From Betaproteobacteria bacterium (GTDB lineage: Bacteria; Pseudomonadota; Gammaproteobacteria; Burkholderiales; Rhodocyclaceae): a DNA stretch of 62,746 bases. The notes under the pieces are model-generated. The model was not told the DNA's origin. It ran no database searches and saw nothing but the letters and a program-made list of their open reading frames with translations. The translations under genes were made by a program, and so were the position numbers. Shown piece by piece: positions 15,423 to 24,067 of the stretch. Position 1 is the first letter of the stretch. Each line of letters opens with the position of its first letter. The stretch is from assembly GCA_009781175.1 (NCBI GenBank), contig WQYQ01000020.1, forward strand, positions 1 to 62,746, in the 5' to 3' direction.

Positions 15423-17807
15423 GTGAGTAACTTCATCATCCGCAAGCTTGCGGTGCTCGGCGCGGGCGTGATGGGCGCGCAGATTGCGGCGCATTGCGCA
15501 AATGCCGAAGTGCCTGTTCTGCTGTTCGATTTGCCGACGAAGGAGGGTGATCCGAACGGCGTTGTCAAACGCGCGCTCGATGGCTTGAAGAAACTTGAGC
15601 CGAGCCCGCTTGCAACCGCCGACCGGGTGCAATACATCGAGGCCGCCAACTACGATCAAGATCTGGCCAAGCTTGCCGAATGCGATCTGATCATCGAGGC
15701 GATCGCGGAAAAAATGGAATGGAAGCTCGACCTCTATGCCAAGGTCGCACCGCATATCCGCGCTGATGCGATTTTTGCGACGAATACTTCGGGCCTCTCG
15801 ATCAACAGGCTCGCCGAGGGCTGTCCGGCTTCACTGCGCCCGCGTTTCTGCGGCGTGCATTTCTTCAATCCGCCGCGTTACATGTCGCTGGTCGAGCTGA
15901 TTGCCTGCAAGGGCACGCAGGCCGGGCTGCTCGACGATCTCGAAGCGTTTCTCACCACAACACTCGGCAAAAGTGTGGTGCGCGCGCTCGATACGCCGAA
16001 CTTCGTTGCCAACCGCGTCGGGGTGTTTTCTATCCTTGCCGTCATGCACCACACACAGCGCATGGGGCTGGGCTTCGACGAAGTCGATGCGCTGACCGGC
16101 CCGCTGATCGGCCGTCCGAAATCGGCCACCTATCGCACGGCCGATGTCGTTGGCCTCGATACGCTGGTGCATGTCGTCAAGACGATGACCGACAATCTGC
16201 CCGGCGATCCCTGGCAGCGGTTCTATAGCGTGCCGCAATGGTTGCAGGCCCTGATCACGAAAGGTGCGCTGGGGCAGAAAACGCGCGCCGGGATTTTCCG
16301 CAAGGACGGCAAGCAGATCAAAGTGCTCGATCTTGCCGCGCAGGACTATCGCGATGCGAGCGGCAAGGCCGCCGATGAAATCGTCGCGATCCTGAAGAAC
16401 AAGAATCCGGTCGAGAAGTTCGCCCAGTTGCGCGCTTCGAGCCATCCGCAGGCGCGCTTCCTGTGGGCGATTTTCCGCGATGTGTTCCACTACGTCGCCT
16501 ACCATCTCGACGGCATTGCCAACAACGCGCGCGATATCGATTTCGCCATGCGCTGGGGTTTCGGCTGGACGCAAGGGCCGTTCGAAACCTGGCAGGCGGC
16601 GGGTTGGCAAGCGATTGCCGAGGCCGTGGCGGCGGATATCGCGGCGGGCGAGGCGATGGCCTCCGCACCGCTGCCGGCCTGGGTTTTCGAACGCAACGGT
16701 GTGCATGAGGCGGCGGGCTCGTATTCGGCTTCCGCGCAAACGCTTCAGGGGCGTTCCAGCCTTGCGGTTTATCGGCGCCAGCTTTTCCCCGAGCGCGTAT
16801 TCGGCGAACAGGAAACGCAGGGCTCGACCGTGTGGGAAAACGCAGGCGTGCGCATGTGGACGACCGACGATGAGGAAGGCAAGCGCGTCCCGGTGCTGTC
16901 GTTCAAAAGCAAGATGTGCACGATTGGCGCCGAAGTGCTCGATGGCGTGCGGGAGGCGATCAAGCGCGCCGAGCGCGATTACCACGGTTTGGTGATCTGG
17001 CAGCCCAAACCGCCGTTCTCGGTCGGGGCGAATTTGCAGCAGTTCAAGCCCGCGCTGGAAGCCGACGATTTCGGCTTGCTGGAGGAAGCCGTCGCGAATT
17101 TCCAGGCGACTTCGATGGCGATCAAATATGCCAAGGTGCCTGTCGTTGCCGCCGTGGTGGGTATGGCCCTGGGCGGCGGCTGCGAATTTACGCTGCATGC
17201 GCCGCGTGCCGTTGCCGCGCTCGAAAGTTATATCGGTCTCGTGGAAGCCGGCGTCGGCTTGATTCCCGCCGGCGGCGGTTGCAAGGAGTTCGCGCTGCGC
17301 ACGGCACAGGCCGCGGCGCGCACCGCGACGAACGATCCAATGGCTTTCCTGCAATCGGTTTTCATGACGATCGCGCTGGCCAAGGTTAGCCGGAGCGCCA
17401 AGGATGCCAAGGAAATCGGCTTTCTGAAGCAGGACGATATCGTCGTCTTCAATCCGGCCGAAGTGCTCTACGTGGCGCGCAAGAATGCGCTCGCGATGTA
17501 CGAATCCGCTTGGCGTCCGTTGTTGCCGCCGGCGGGCATCGCGGTAGCGGGCCGCAATGGCATCGCGACGCTGGAAATGATGCTGCTCAATATGCGCGAA
17601 GGCGGAATGATTTCGCAGCACGATTACAAAGTCGCGCGCGCCGCCGCGGTGGCCTTATGCGGCGGTGAAATCGAAAGCGGGACGCTGGTTTCCGAACAAT
17701 GGCTGCTCGATGTCGAACGCGCCCAGTTCGTCGAACTGCTCAAAACGCCGGAAACGCAGCAGCGCATCGCGCACATGCTCGAAATCGGCAAGCCGCTGCG
17801 TAACTGA
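15423..17807 (+). CDS. 3-hydroxyacyl-CoA dehydrogenase / enoyl-CoA hydratase (FadN-like order)
   Basis: A 794-residue bifunctional beta-oxidation enzyme. The dehydrogenase comes first (VLGAGVMGAQIAAH at residue 9 onward, ATNTSGLSINRLAEG, HFFNPPRYMSLVELI) and the hydratase domain is C-terminal (about residues 490-720; VVGMALGGGCEF, GLVEAGVGLIPAGGG). This matches the FadN arrangement known from Bacillus and many betaproteobacteria, and is the reverse of the fadJ-like protein upstream. The start is GTG at 15423 with GAAGGAG 8 nt before it. The thiolase gene follows 25 nt later, so the pair forms a second complete module. Confidence 0.94.
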   Translation: MSNFIIRKLAVLGAGVMGAQIAAHCANAEVPVLLFDLPTKEGDPNGVVKRALDGLKKLEPSPLATADRVQYIEAANYDQDLAKLAECDLIIEAIAEKMEWKLDLYAKVAPHIRADAIFATNTSGLSINRLAEGCPASLRPRFCGVHFFNPPRYMSLVELIACKGTQAGLLDDLEAFLTTTLGKSVVRALDTPNFVANRVGVFSILAVMHHTQRMGLGFDEVDALTGPLIGRPKSATYRTADVVGLDTLVHVVKTMTDNLPGDPWQRFYSVPQWLQALITKGALGQKTRAGIFRKDGKQIKVLDLAAQDYRDASGKAADEIVAILKNKNPVEKFAQLRASSHPQARFLWAIFRDVFHYVAYHLDGIANNARDIDFAMRWGFGWTQGPFETWQAAGWQAIAEAVAADIAAGEAMASAPLPAWVFERNGVHEAAGSYSASAQTLQGRSSLAVYRRQLFPERVFGEQETQGSTVWENAGVRMWTTDDEEGKRVPVLSFKSKMCTIGAEVLDGVREAIKRAERDYHGLVIWQPKPPFSVGANLQQFKPALEADDFGLLEEAVANFQATSMAIKYAKVPVVAAVVGMALGGGCEFTLHAPRAVAALESYIGLVEAGVGLIPAGGGCKEFALRTAQAAARTATNDPMAFLQSVFMTIALAKVSRSAKDAKEIGFLKQDDIVVFNPAEVLYVARKNALAMYESAWRPLLPPAGIAVAGRNGIATLEMMLLNMREGGMISQHDYKVARAAAVALCGGEIESGTLVSEQWLLDVERAQFVELLKTPETQQRIAHMLEIGKPLRN

Positions 17808-17832
17808 CACTCGCGCGCGAAGGAGAACTTAT

Positions 17833-19032
17833 ATGAACCGTCAAATTCAGGACGCCTACATCGTTGCCGCCACGCGCACGCCGGTGGCCAAGCGCCGCGG
17901 TGCTTTCAAAAACGTGCGGCCGGACGACATGCTGGCGCATGTGCTATCCGCCGTGGTGAAGCAAGTGCCCGCGTTCGATCTGGCCGAGATTGGCGATGTC
18001 GTCGTCGGCTGCGCGATGCCGGAGGCCGAGCAGGGCATGAACGTCGCCCGGATCGGCAGCTTGCTCGCAGGGCTGCCGAACAGTGTGCCGGGCATTACGG
18101 TCAACCGCTTCTGCGCCTCGGGGCTGAACGCGGTGGCCGATGCGGCGAACCGGATCATGCTTGGCGAGTGCGATATCGCCATCGGCGCGGGCACGGAGTC
18201 GATGACCGCCATGACGCAAATCATGGGCAACAAGGTTTCGCTCAACCCGGCGATATTCGAAAAGCACGAGAACCTCGCGATTGCCTATGGCATGGGCCTG
18301 ACGGCCGAAAAGGTCGCGCAGCGCTACGGCGTTTCGCGTGAGGATCAGGACGCCTTCGCGGTCGCTTCGCATCAGAAGGCGTGCGCGGCGATTGCCGCAG
18401 GCAAATTCAAGGCCGAGATCACGCCTTATCTCGTGCGCGGGCATTTGCCCGATTTCGCGAGCAGCGCGGTGAGGATTGTCGAGCGCGTGTTCGATACCGA
18501 CGAAGGCCCGCGCCCCGATTCCTCGCTCGAAGGCTTGGCCAAGCTCAAAACCGTGTTTGCCGCAAAGGGCAGCGTCACCGCGGGGAATTCTTCGCAAATG
18601 TCGGATGGCGCCGGAGCCGTGCTGCTGATGTCGGAAGCGGCATTGAAGCGGACGGGCGCGCGGCCGATCGCGCGTTTGCGCGGCTTTTCGGTTGCCGGCG
18701 TGCCGCCGGAGATCATGGGGATCGGCCCGATTGCCGCGATTCCGAAGGCGCTCAAGCATGCCGGCGTGAATCTGGCGGATGTCGATTGGATCGAACTCAA
18801 TGAAGCGTTCGCCGCGCAGGCTCTGGCGGTGATGCGCGATCTGAAGCTCGACCCCGCGCGGGTCAATCCGCTCGGCGGCGCGATCGCATTGGGACACCCG
18901 CTCGGCGCGACCGGGGCGATCCGCGTGGCGACGCTGATGTCGGCGATGCAGCGCGGCGAAGCGAAACTCGGCATGGTGACGATGTGCATCGGCACGGGCA
19001 TGGGGGCTGCCGGTTTGTTCGAAGTGGTTTGA
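17833..19032 (+). CDS. fadA: Acetyl-CoA C-acyltransferase (FadA-like thiolase)
   Basis: A 399-residue class II thiolase for the final thiolytic cleavage. The nucleophile is C94 (NRFCASGLNA). The catalytic elements NEAFAAQ, GHPLGATGA and CIGTGMGAAG are present, as is the MTQIMGNK loop region. The ATG follows AAGGAGAA. It forms a FadN-FadA type pair with the preceding gene and ends 17 nt before a strong bidirectional terminator. Confidence 0.96.
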   Translation: MNRQIQDAYIVAATRTPVAKRRGAFKNVRPDDMLAHVLSAVVKQVPAFDLAEIGDVVVGCAMPEAEQGMNVARIGSLLAGLPNSVPGITVNRFCASGLNAVADAANRIMLGECDIAIGAGTESMTAMTQIMGNKVSLNPAIFEKHENLAIAYGMGLTAEKVAQRYGVSREDQDAFAVASHQKACAAIAAGKFKAEITPYLVRGHLPDFASSAVRIVERVFDTDEGPRPDSSLEGLAKLKTVFAAKGSVTAGNSSQMSDGAGAVLLMSEAALKRTGARPIARLRGFSVAGVPPEIMGIGPIAAIPKALKHAGVNLADVDWIELNEAFAAQALAVMRDLKLDPARVNPLGGAIALGHPLGATGAIRVATLMSAMQRGEAKLGMVTMCIGTGMGAAGLFEVV

Positions 19033-19049
19033 GGCCGTCGATAAGTAAA

Positions 19050-19086
19050 AAGGGCGCGCAAACAAATGCGCGCCCTTGTCTTTTAC
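19050..19086. terminator. Bidirectional terminator between convergent genes
   Basis: A 10-bp stem (AAGGGCGCGC / GCGCGCCCTT) with an 8-nt loop, followed by GTCTTTTA on the plus strand; on the minus strand it is followed by TTTTTACTT. It lies between the thiolase and the convergent lipoprotein gene and can serve both. Confidence 0.8.
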
Positions 19087-19101
19087 GAATCGAGAAAACG
19101 T

Positions 19102-20295
19102 TTAGTTCGAATATTGGCTCGCACCGTTCTGGCCGACGGCCAAGTAGGTGCCCGAACCGAAAACGATGGCGTACAGGTCGGCGCTGGTTGCCGAAGCCAC
19201 GAAGTTCCAGCTCACGCCGTCGGGGCTGACAAGGGTCGTACCGTTCTGACCGACGGCGATGAATTGGCTGCCGAACGTCGCGGCATACAGCGTTATGCTG
19301 GGGTCCAAGGCTAACGGCGTCCAGGTGACGAGATCGGGGCTCGTCATCAGCGTGCCCGCCGCGCCGACCCCCACAAAGGTATTGTTCCCGTAAGCGACGT
19401 CGTACAGGGTCGCGCCGGTGCCGCTGTTCTGCTTGGTCCAGGCATTTCCGTCCGGGCTGGTGAGCACGGTTCCATTGTCACCAACGGCGACGAAATCATC
19501 CCGGACATAGACCACCTTGCGCAGATTCTCCATAACTGGACTGGTGCGTGCGGACCAAGTGGTTCCATCGGTACTGTAAAGGATCGTGCCACCTTCGCCG
19601 ACCGCGATATAGGTGCCGCCGAAAGCGGCGACGCTATTCAAATTTGCGCTCGTGCCGCTCGCATGCGGCGTCCAGGTCAGGGCGTCGGTGCTGCTCAGAA
19701 GCGTGCCCGCGTCGCCGACCGCAACCATGACCGTTGCATTGGAACCGAGCGTTACTCCGTTGAGGTTGGCGCTTGTTCCGGCATTGTCCGAGGCGGTCCA
19801 GTTTTGTCCATCGTCGCTGTAATAGATACCGCCGCCTGTGGTGACGGTTACGAAGTGACTAAGTCCGAACGTAACGGCATTCGCATTGGCGCCGTTTCCG
19901 ATTATCGGATTTGCGACCCAGCTGCCACCCGCGGGACGCGGCGTCACGGAGATCGTTGCCGTGGTGGGCCCCGCGGGGCCGCTGCCGTTGCTGGCGTTCA
20001 TGAAAAAGGAATAGATTTGGCCGTTCGCGAGGCCGGCGATGGCCCCTCCGTCGTAAACGTCCCGTATGAGCTGCGCCCCTGTGTAACTCAAATAATTGTC
20101 GCGATTGATTCCGGTGGCGGGTGCATAGAAGAGCCAATAGGTCATCCCCGGCTCCTGGGTGAAATGCAGGACGACCTGGCTGTCTCCCGGCGTGACCGAG
20201 AAGTTGGCGGGGGCTTCCGAGGGGGCTGATTTTTCCCCGCAGCCGGTCAGCAATACGAGGGCGGCAAGGGCCAATATGCGTAAGTGCTTGAACAT
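19102..20295 (-). CDS. Lipoprotein with beta-propeller-like repeats
   Basis: A 397-residue predicted lipoprotein. The signal ends in the lipobox LLTGC (C20). An N-terminal fibronectin-III-like region (about residues 30-120) ends before GGSWVANPI. From about residue 130 to the end run at least six repeats of about 40 residues with the pattern AVGxxGTxLxSxDGxxW. These resemble BNR/Ycf48-type propeller blades. The function is unknown; surface binding or structural roles are possible. The ATG at 20295 was chosen because it starts the signal peptide; a start at 20463 would add 56 unrelated residues. It stands alone on this strand. Confidence 0.8.
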   Translation of the reverse strand: MFKHLRILALAALVLLTGCGEKSAPSEAPANFSVTPGDSQVVLHFTQEPGMTYWLFYAPATGINRDNYLSYTGAQLIRDVYDGGAIAGLANGQIYSFFMNASNGSGPAGPTTATISVTPRPAGGSWVANPIIGNGANANAVTFGLSHFVTVTTGGGIYYSDDGQNWTASDNAGTSANLNGVTLGSNATVMVAVGDAGTLLSSTDALTWTPHASGTSANLNSVAAFGGTYIAVGEGGTILYSTDGTTWSARTSPVMENLRKVVYVRDDFVAVGDNGTVLTSPDGNAWTKQNSGTGATLYDVAYGNNTFVGVGAAGTLMTSPDLVTWTPLALDPSITLYAATFGSQFIAVGQNGTTLVSPDGVSWNFVASATSADLYAIVFGSGTYLAVGQNGASQYSN

Positions 20296-20568
20296 CACAG
20301 AGCGTTTCCTCTCAAAACACTGGAGCCGCGCAATGCGGGAATCCGGATTGGCTGGCAACGGTTGAATCGGGTAGTGGATTGGATGGGTGAAAGTGCGGTT
20401 TATAAATCCAAACTCTCCAAGTTTAACGGTACGGGCGGAGGACTCCAAAAGCCTTGTCGGCACGCTTTGTAACGAAAGCGCACAAGAAGGGGTTTTTGTC
20501 TGCTATCGTTTTCTGTGGAGTTGTGGATCTTGCGGGACGCTGGTCGCGACACGGCAAGGAGATTGCGC

Positions 20569-21256
20569 ATGAATATCAAAGACCTGCCTGCTCAGCATGG
20601 GCTCGAAATTCTATTCAATGCGCAGCGGCAGGCTTTTTCCGCCCAGCCGATGCCGGGTGCCGCGCTGCGCCGCGAATGGCTGGCGGCGCTGGCCGGGACG
20701 CTCAAAAGCAATGCGGTCGAAATCGCAGCCGCGATCGATACGGATTTCGGCGGACGTCCGCACGCGGAAACCCGCCTCCTTGAGCTATTTCCTGCCCTGG
20801 AAAGCATCTGTTATGCGCGCGCCCGGCTTGCGGCCTGGATGCGGCCGGAGCGGTGCCGCGATGCGCCTGATGCAGGAAGAAATTTTCGGGCCGATCCTGC
20901 CGCTCGTGCTCTATGCCTCGCTCGACGAGGCGGCGGCGTACATCAATGCGCGCGAACGGCCGCTGGCGCTTTATTTGTTTGACGCTCAAACGCGGTGCGC
21001 AACGGACTTCCTCGACAAAACCGCATCGGGCGGCGTGACGCTTAACGATTGCCTGCTGCATGCTGCGCAGGACGACTTGCCTTTCGGCGGCGTCGGCCCT
21101 TCGGGCATGGGGCGCTACCACGGCCATGCAGGCTTCCTGTGTTTTTCGCAGCAACGCGCGGTGTTCCGACAGCGCCGTTGGGCTGCTCAGTCTTTGCTCC
21201 ATCCGCCCTATGGCGGGAAGTTGGCCGGATGGATTGAAAAAATCATGTTGCGCTGA
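20569..21256 (+). pseudogene. Internally deleted aldehyde dehydrogenase (coniferyl-type)
   Basis: The N-terminal part (frame from ATG 20569, about 95 residues: NAQRQAFSAQPMPGAALRR, DTDFGGRPHAET) and the C-terminal part (another frame, from about 20860: MRLMQEEIFGPILPLVLY, LPFGGVGPSGMGRYHG) belong to one aldehyde dehydrogenase of the coniferyl aldehyde type. About 250-280 central residues, including the NAD-binding and catalytic Cys/Glu regions, are missing, and the two ends are out of frame. The junction is near 20850. It cannot be catalytically active. Confidence 0.85.
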
Positions 21257-21444
21257 GCAGGTTCTTAGGCTCCCCTGCGCACTGGGCGCCATCGTGTGCG
21301 GCCCCTTGTCGTCATGTTGTACAAGAAACAAAATACAAAAGCCAACTGTTGGGTTTCGCGACGCTCTACCCAACTTACGCGCTGAACTTCTGCACATGAT
21401 TGAACGAAAACGGGGCAGTTGCTAAGATCGCTTGGTTATCTTCA

Positions 21445-21461
21445 GGCGGGTGACCACGGGT
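21445..21461. repeat. 17-bp direct repeat, left copy
   Basis: GGCGGGTGACCACGGGT is repeated exactly at 23800-23816, where it forms the left end of a hairpin-ended mobile element and overlaps the yfiB stop codon. The two copies bracket the yfiR-yfiN-yfiB operon. Similarity continues a few bases to the left of each copy (TTATCTTCA against TTATTTCC). Confidence 0.75.
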
Positions 21462-21494
21462 TGCCCGCCGCTCGATTTTCTCCCGGAAGCCCTT

Positions 21495-22037
21495 GTGCAT
21501 CGCCTATTCGCTCCCCTCGCCCTGATTCTGTTCGGCATCGCTGTCGCCGGCGTACCGCACATCGGGCTTGCCGGCGCGGCGAGTGTCGATGTCAGTACGC
21601 AGGTCGGCCGGGTCATCGCCGGAATTTTGAGCTATGCGCGTTGGCCTAAGCCGGTCGAAACCTATCGTTTTTGCACCGTGGGCGAGGTGGTCTATCTGCA
21701 CAATGGATGGAAAAGCCTGAGCCAGGCGATGAGCGATCCGGTCAGCGTGCGTAGTCTGACCGGCGACGAGTCGAGTTGGGTCGCGGATTGCGATGTGCTC
21801 TACATCGGCGGTGTGACACCGGCGCAGCGCAGCAGACTGCTTGCCGAGGCCGTCGGCAAGCCGGCCCTGACAATCAGCGAGGGTGACAGTGTGTGCGCGG
21901 AGCCCAGCATGTTCTGCTTGGCCGTGCAGGGCAACGAGGTCGGCTTGCTGGCCAACCTCGACGCAATCTCACGCAGCGGCGTCCGGATTAACCCAAGGGT
22001 GTTGCAGTTGATGCTTCGGAGGCAGGGCGGGGGATGA
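21495..22037 (+). CDS. yfiR: YfiR-like periplasmic inhibitor (DUF4154)
   Basis: A 180-residue exported protein of the YfiR family. In Pseudomonas, YfiR binds the periplasmic part of the diguanylate cyclase YfiN and holds it inactive until redox or envelope stress. The signal peptide is residues 1-28. Four Cys residues after the signal (RFCTVGE, ADCDVLY, SVCAEPSMFCLA) match the family pattern of two disulfides. The start is GTG at 21495, behind GGAAG. The stop overlaps the yfiN start (ATGA). The gene order yfiR-yfiN-yfiB is diagnostic. Confidence 0.88.
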   Translation: MHRLFAPLALILFGIAVAGVPHIGLAGAASVDVSTQVGRVIAGILSYARWPKPVETYRFCTVGEVVYLHNGWKSLSQAMSDPVSVRSLTGDESSWVADCDVLYIGGVTPAQRSRLLAEAVGKPALTISEGDSVCAEPSMFCLAVQGNEVGLLANLDAISRSGVRINPRVLQLMLRRQGGG

Positions 22038-23275
22038 GCGGGATAACCAACGAGCCGGCCCAGGTGCCGACGCTGGAGAATGTGCTGCATCGCGCGAATC
22101 TGCGCGTCGTGCTGACTGCGGTACTGCTGGCCGGCGTCTCGCTGTTCGCGCTGAGCACGATCGCTCTACGGTTCTACATGCTGGACAATCTTGCGTTGTC
22201 GGCGCGCTCGGTGGCCTATGCAGTCGAGGCGGCGGTGGTCTTTGGCGACCGTGAGGCAGCGGCCGAGGCGCTGGAGCAGATGGTTGCCAATCGGCCGGTT
22301 TCCGTTGCCCACGTGTTCGACCGCGACGGCAATGAGCTTGCCCGCTGGCAGGCGAAAGAGAGCGAAGGCTGGGCGTCGCTGGAAAAACTGGTGGCAGGTA
22401 TCTTTTTTGCTCGGCCGGCTATCGAGGCAATCCACCACGATGGGCACGAGATCGGTGTCGTGGAATTGCAGAGCTCGGGGCGCGATCTGGCGGCATTTGT
22501 AGTGGTCGCGCTGGTTTGCGGATTGATTACATTGATTCTGTGCGGTGTTGTCGCCTTGCGCCTGTCCCGGCGTACCAGCATGAAGATCGTCCAGCCCCTG
22601 CGCCACTTGGCGGCCGTCACGGCCGCGGCGAGGCGTGAACGGCGGTTCGGAGTGCGTGTCCAGCCGGCAGCGATCGCCGAACTACGCAGTCTCGGCGACG
22701 ACTTTAATGAACTACTGGCCGAACTGGCCTCTTGGCATGAGCAAATGCGAAACCACAACGCAACGCTTGCTCATCAGGCCAATCACGATCCGCTGACCGG
22801 GCTGGCCAACCGCGCATATTTGGAGGCGCACCTCGGCCTGGTGCTGGAGACGATGCGCAACAACGGCGAACATGCCGCGCTGTTCTTCATCGACGCCGAC
22901 CGCTTCAAGTTGATCAACGACGAACTGGGACATGAGGTCGGCGACTCCGTGCTGTGTGCCATCGCCAAGCGTTTGCGCGCCAAGGTCCGGGAAAGCGATT
23001 TCGTTGCCCGCCTAGGCGGCGATGAGTTCGCTGTGCTGTTGTCGCCGCTGGGCGATCTGTCGCAGGCTGGGCGGATCGCCGGCAGCATGCTGGAGAGCAT
23101 GGCCGAGCCGGTCGAACTGCCGTCAGGCGCGGCGTTGAACGTATCATTGAGCATCGGCATCGCCTTCTTCCCGGATCATGCGACCGATGCGGCGGGCTTG
23201 CTGAAAAAGGCTGATGAAGCCATGTACGAGTCGAAACGCGCCGGTCGCGGCGTTTATTCTGTCGCCCCCTCATAG
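22034..23275 (+). CDS. yfiN: Membrane diguanylate cyclase YfiN (TpbB-like)
   Basis: A 413-residue inner-membrane enzyme making c-di-GMP from two GTP. Transmembrane helices lie at about 24-46 and 152-176 and enclose a periplasmic CHASE8-like sensor. A HAMP linker (about 178-235) leads to the GGDEF domain. The active-site GGDEF is at 328-332, and an RxxD inhibitory I-site (RESD, 319-322) lies exactly five residues before it, so product feedback inhibition is expected. No EAL domain is present. Translation is coupled to yfiR by a 4-bp overlap. It should be repressed by YfiR and released through YfiB. Confidence 0.93.
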   Translation: MSGITNEPAQVPTLENVLHRANLRVVLTAVLLAGVSLFALSTIALRFYMLDNLALSARSVAYAVEAAVVFGDREAAAEALEQMVANRPVSVAHVFDRDGNELARWQAKESEGWASLEKLVAGIFFARPAIEAIHHDGHEIGVVELQSSGRDLAAFVVVALVCGLITLILCGVVALRLSRRTSMKIVQPLRHLAAVTAAARRERRFGVRVQPAAIAELRSLGDDFNELLAELASWHEQMRNHNATLAHQANHDPLTGLANRAYLEAHLGLVLETMRNNGEHAALFFIDADRFKLINDELGHEVGDSVLCAIAKRLRAKVRESDFVARLGGDEFAVLLSPLGDLSQAGRIAGSMLESMAEPVELPSGAALNVSLSIGIAFFPDHATDAAGLLKKADEAMYESKRAGRGVYSVAPS

Positions 23276-23313
23276 GGAGGGGGCGAATTGCATGTATCGA
23301 GGAGAGTATCTTG

Positions 23314-23808
23314 ATGCGGAAACTGTGCTTGTTGTTTGGTCTGTGGGTGGCCGTGTTCAGTCTGTCGGGTTGTCAGACGGCGCCGGAGAAGAAGGACGGT
23401 CTGTCGGCGGAGCAGGTCGCGGCCCTCAAGCAGGAAGGCTTCGTCGAATCGGAAGGGAGCTGGGAGTTCAGCGCTTCGGATAAACTGCTGTTCGGGTCCA
23501 ACGAAGCGACGCTGGTTCCGAATGCACGGGAAACAGTGGATCGTGTCGCCCGTTTGCTGGTCAAGCTGGCAATACCGGCGGTCCGTGTCGATGGTCATAC
23601 CGATGCCACAGGCAGCGCCAGCTACAACGATCAGTTGTCCCTACGCCGGGCGCAAGCGGTGGCCGATGCCCTCATTGCCGCCGGCGTGCCGGCGGGCGGC
23701 GTTACGGTACGTGGTTTGGGCAGCCGGGCTCCGGTGGCCAGCAACCAAACGGCCGAGGGGCGCTCGCAGAACCGCCGCGTCGTGGTGGTCATTATTTCCG
23801 GCGGGTGA
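23314..23808 (+). CDS. yfiB: OmpA-like outer-membrane lipoprotein YfiB
   Basis: A 164-residue lipoprotein with lipobox LSGC (C21) and a C-terminal OmpA/peptidoglycan-binding domain (LFGSNEATL, VDGHTDATGSASYN, LSLRRAQAVADAL, NRRVVVVI). In the YfiBNR system it sequesters YfiR at the outer membrane and so activates YfiN. The ATG at 23314 follows GAGGAGAG. The last codons (SGG) and stop lie in the 17-bp repeat that begins the mobile element at 23800. Confidence 0.9.
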   Translation: MRKLCLLFGLWVAVFSLSGCQTAPEKKDGLSAEQVAALKQEGFVESEGSWEFSASDKLLFGSNEATLVPNARETVDRVARLLVKLAIPAVRVDGHTDATGSASYNDQLSLRRAQAVADALIAAGVPAGGVTVRGLGSRAPVASNQTAEGRSQNRRVVVVIISGG

Positions 23809-23993
23809 CCACGGGTCGAGCGCAAGCCCCGCCATTGATGGCGGGGTGAGCGAGACAAGGCCGCAGGCCGCAGGACAGCCGAAGGCTGGTCCCGCGAAGC
23901 GGGATGCGGCGAAGCCGCACACAAATCTGAGTGGCGCCGCAGGCGCACCAAACTCGTGGCGAGGAAGCCCCAAGCTTCAGCTTGGGGTGACTC
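23800..23993. mobile_element. Hairpin-ended short element, copy 1 (IS200/IS605-like derivative)
   Basis: About 190 bp with a perfect hairpin near each end: CCCCGCCATTGATGGCGGGG on the left and CCCCAAGCTTCAGCTTGGGG on the right. The outer borders are TGACCACG and TGACTC. GTGGCGAGGAAG precedes the right hairpin. The middle is a series of small GC palindromes. A shorter relative lies in reverse orientation at 42609-42736. There is no coding capacity. Subterminal hairpins without terminal inverted repeats are typical of IS200/IS605-family ends, so this is read as a non-autonomous derivative. Confidence 0.65.
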
Positions 23994-24035
23994 AAGGCAA
24001 AAAAGCCCGTGATTGGACACAGGGTTCTCAAATGA

Positions 24036-24065
24036 GAAAGCCGCGTTTAACGCGGCTTTCTTTTT
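24036..24065. terminator. Terminator between yfiB side and the amidotransferase
   Basis: A 10-bp stem (GAAAGCCGCG / CGCGGCTTTC) with a 5-nt loop, followed by TTTTTCTTT on the plus strand. It lies between plus-strand readthrough from yfiB and the 3' end of the minus-strand gene at 24068, and can probably act in both directions. Confidence 0.75.
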
Positions 24066-24067
24066 CT

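Noticed and set aside
15831..17621. 596-codon open frame antisense to the second bifunctional beta-oxidation gene
   Set aside because: Arg/His/Ala-rich shadow translation without any recognisable domain.
20296..20568. Regulatory RNA or small gene in the 273-nt gap before the aldehyde dehydrogenase remnant
   Set aside because: I see no stable fold, convincing promoter or coding frame; it is probably the two leader regions.
23800..23993. CRISPR-like array of palindromes
   Set aside because: The palindromes differ in sequence and spacing and there are no cas genes; they fit a hairpin-ended mobile element better.
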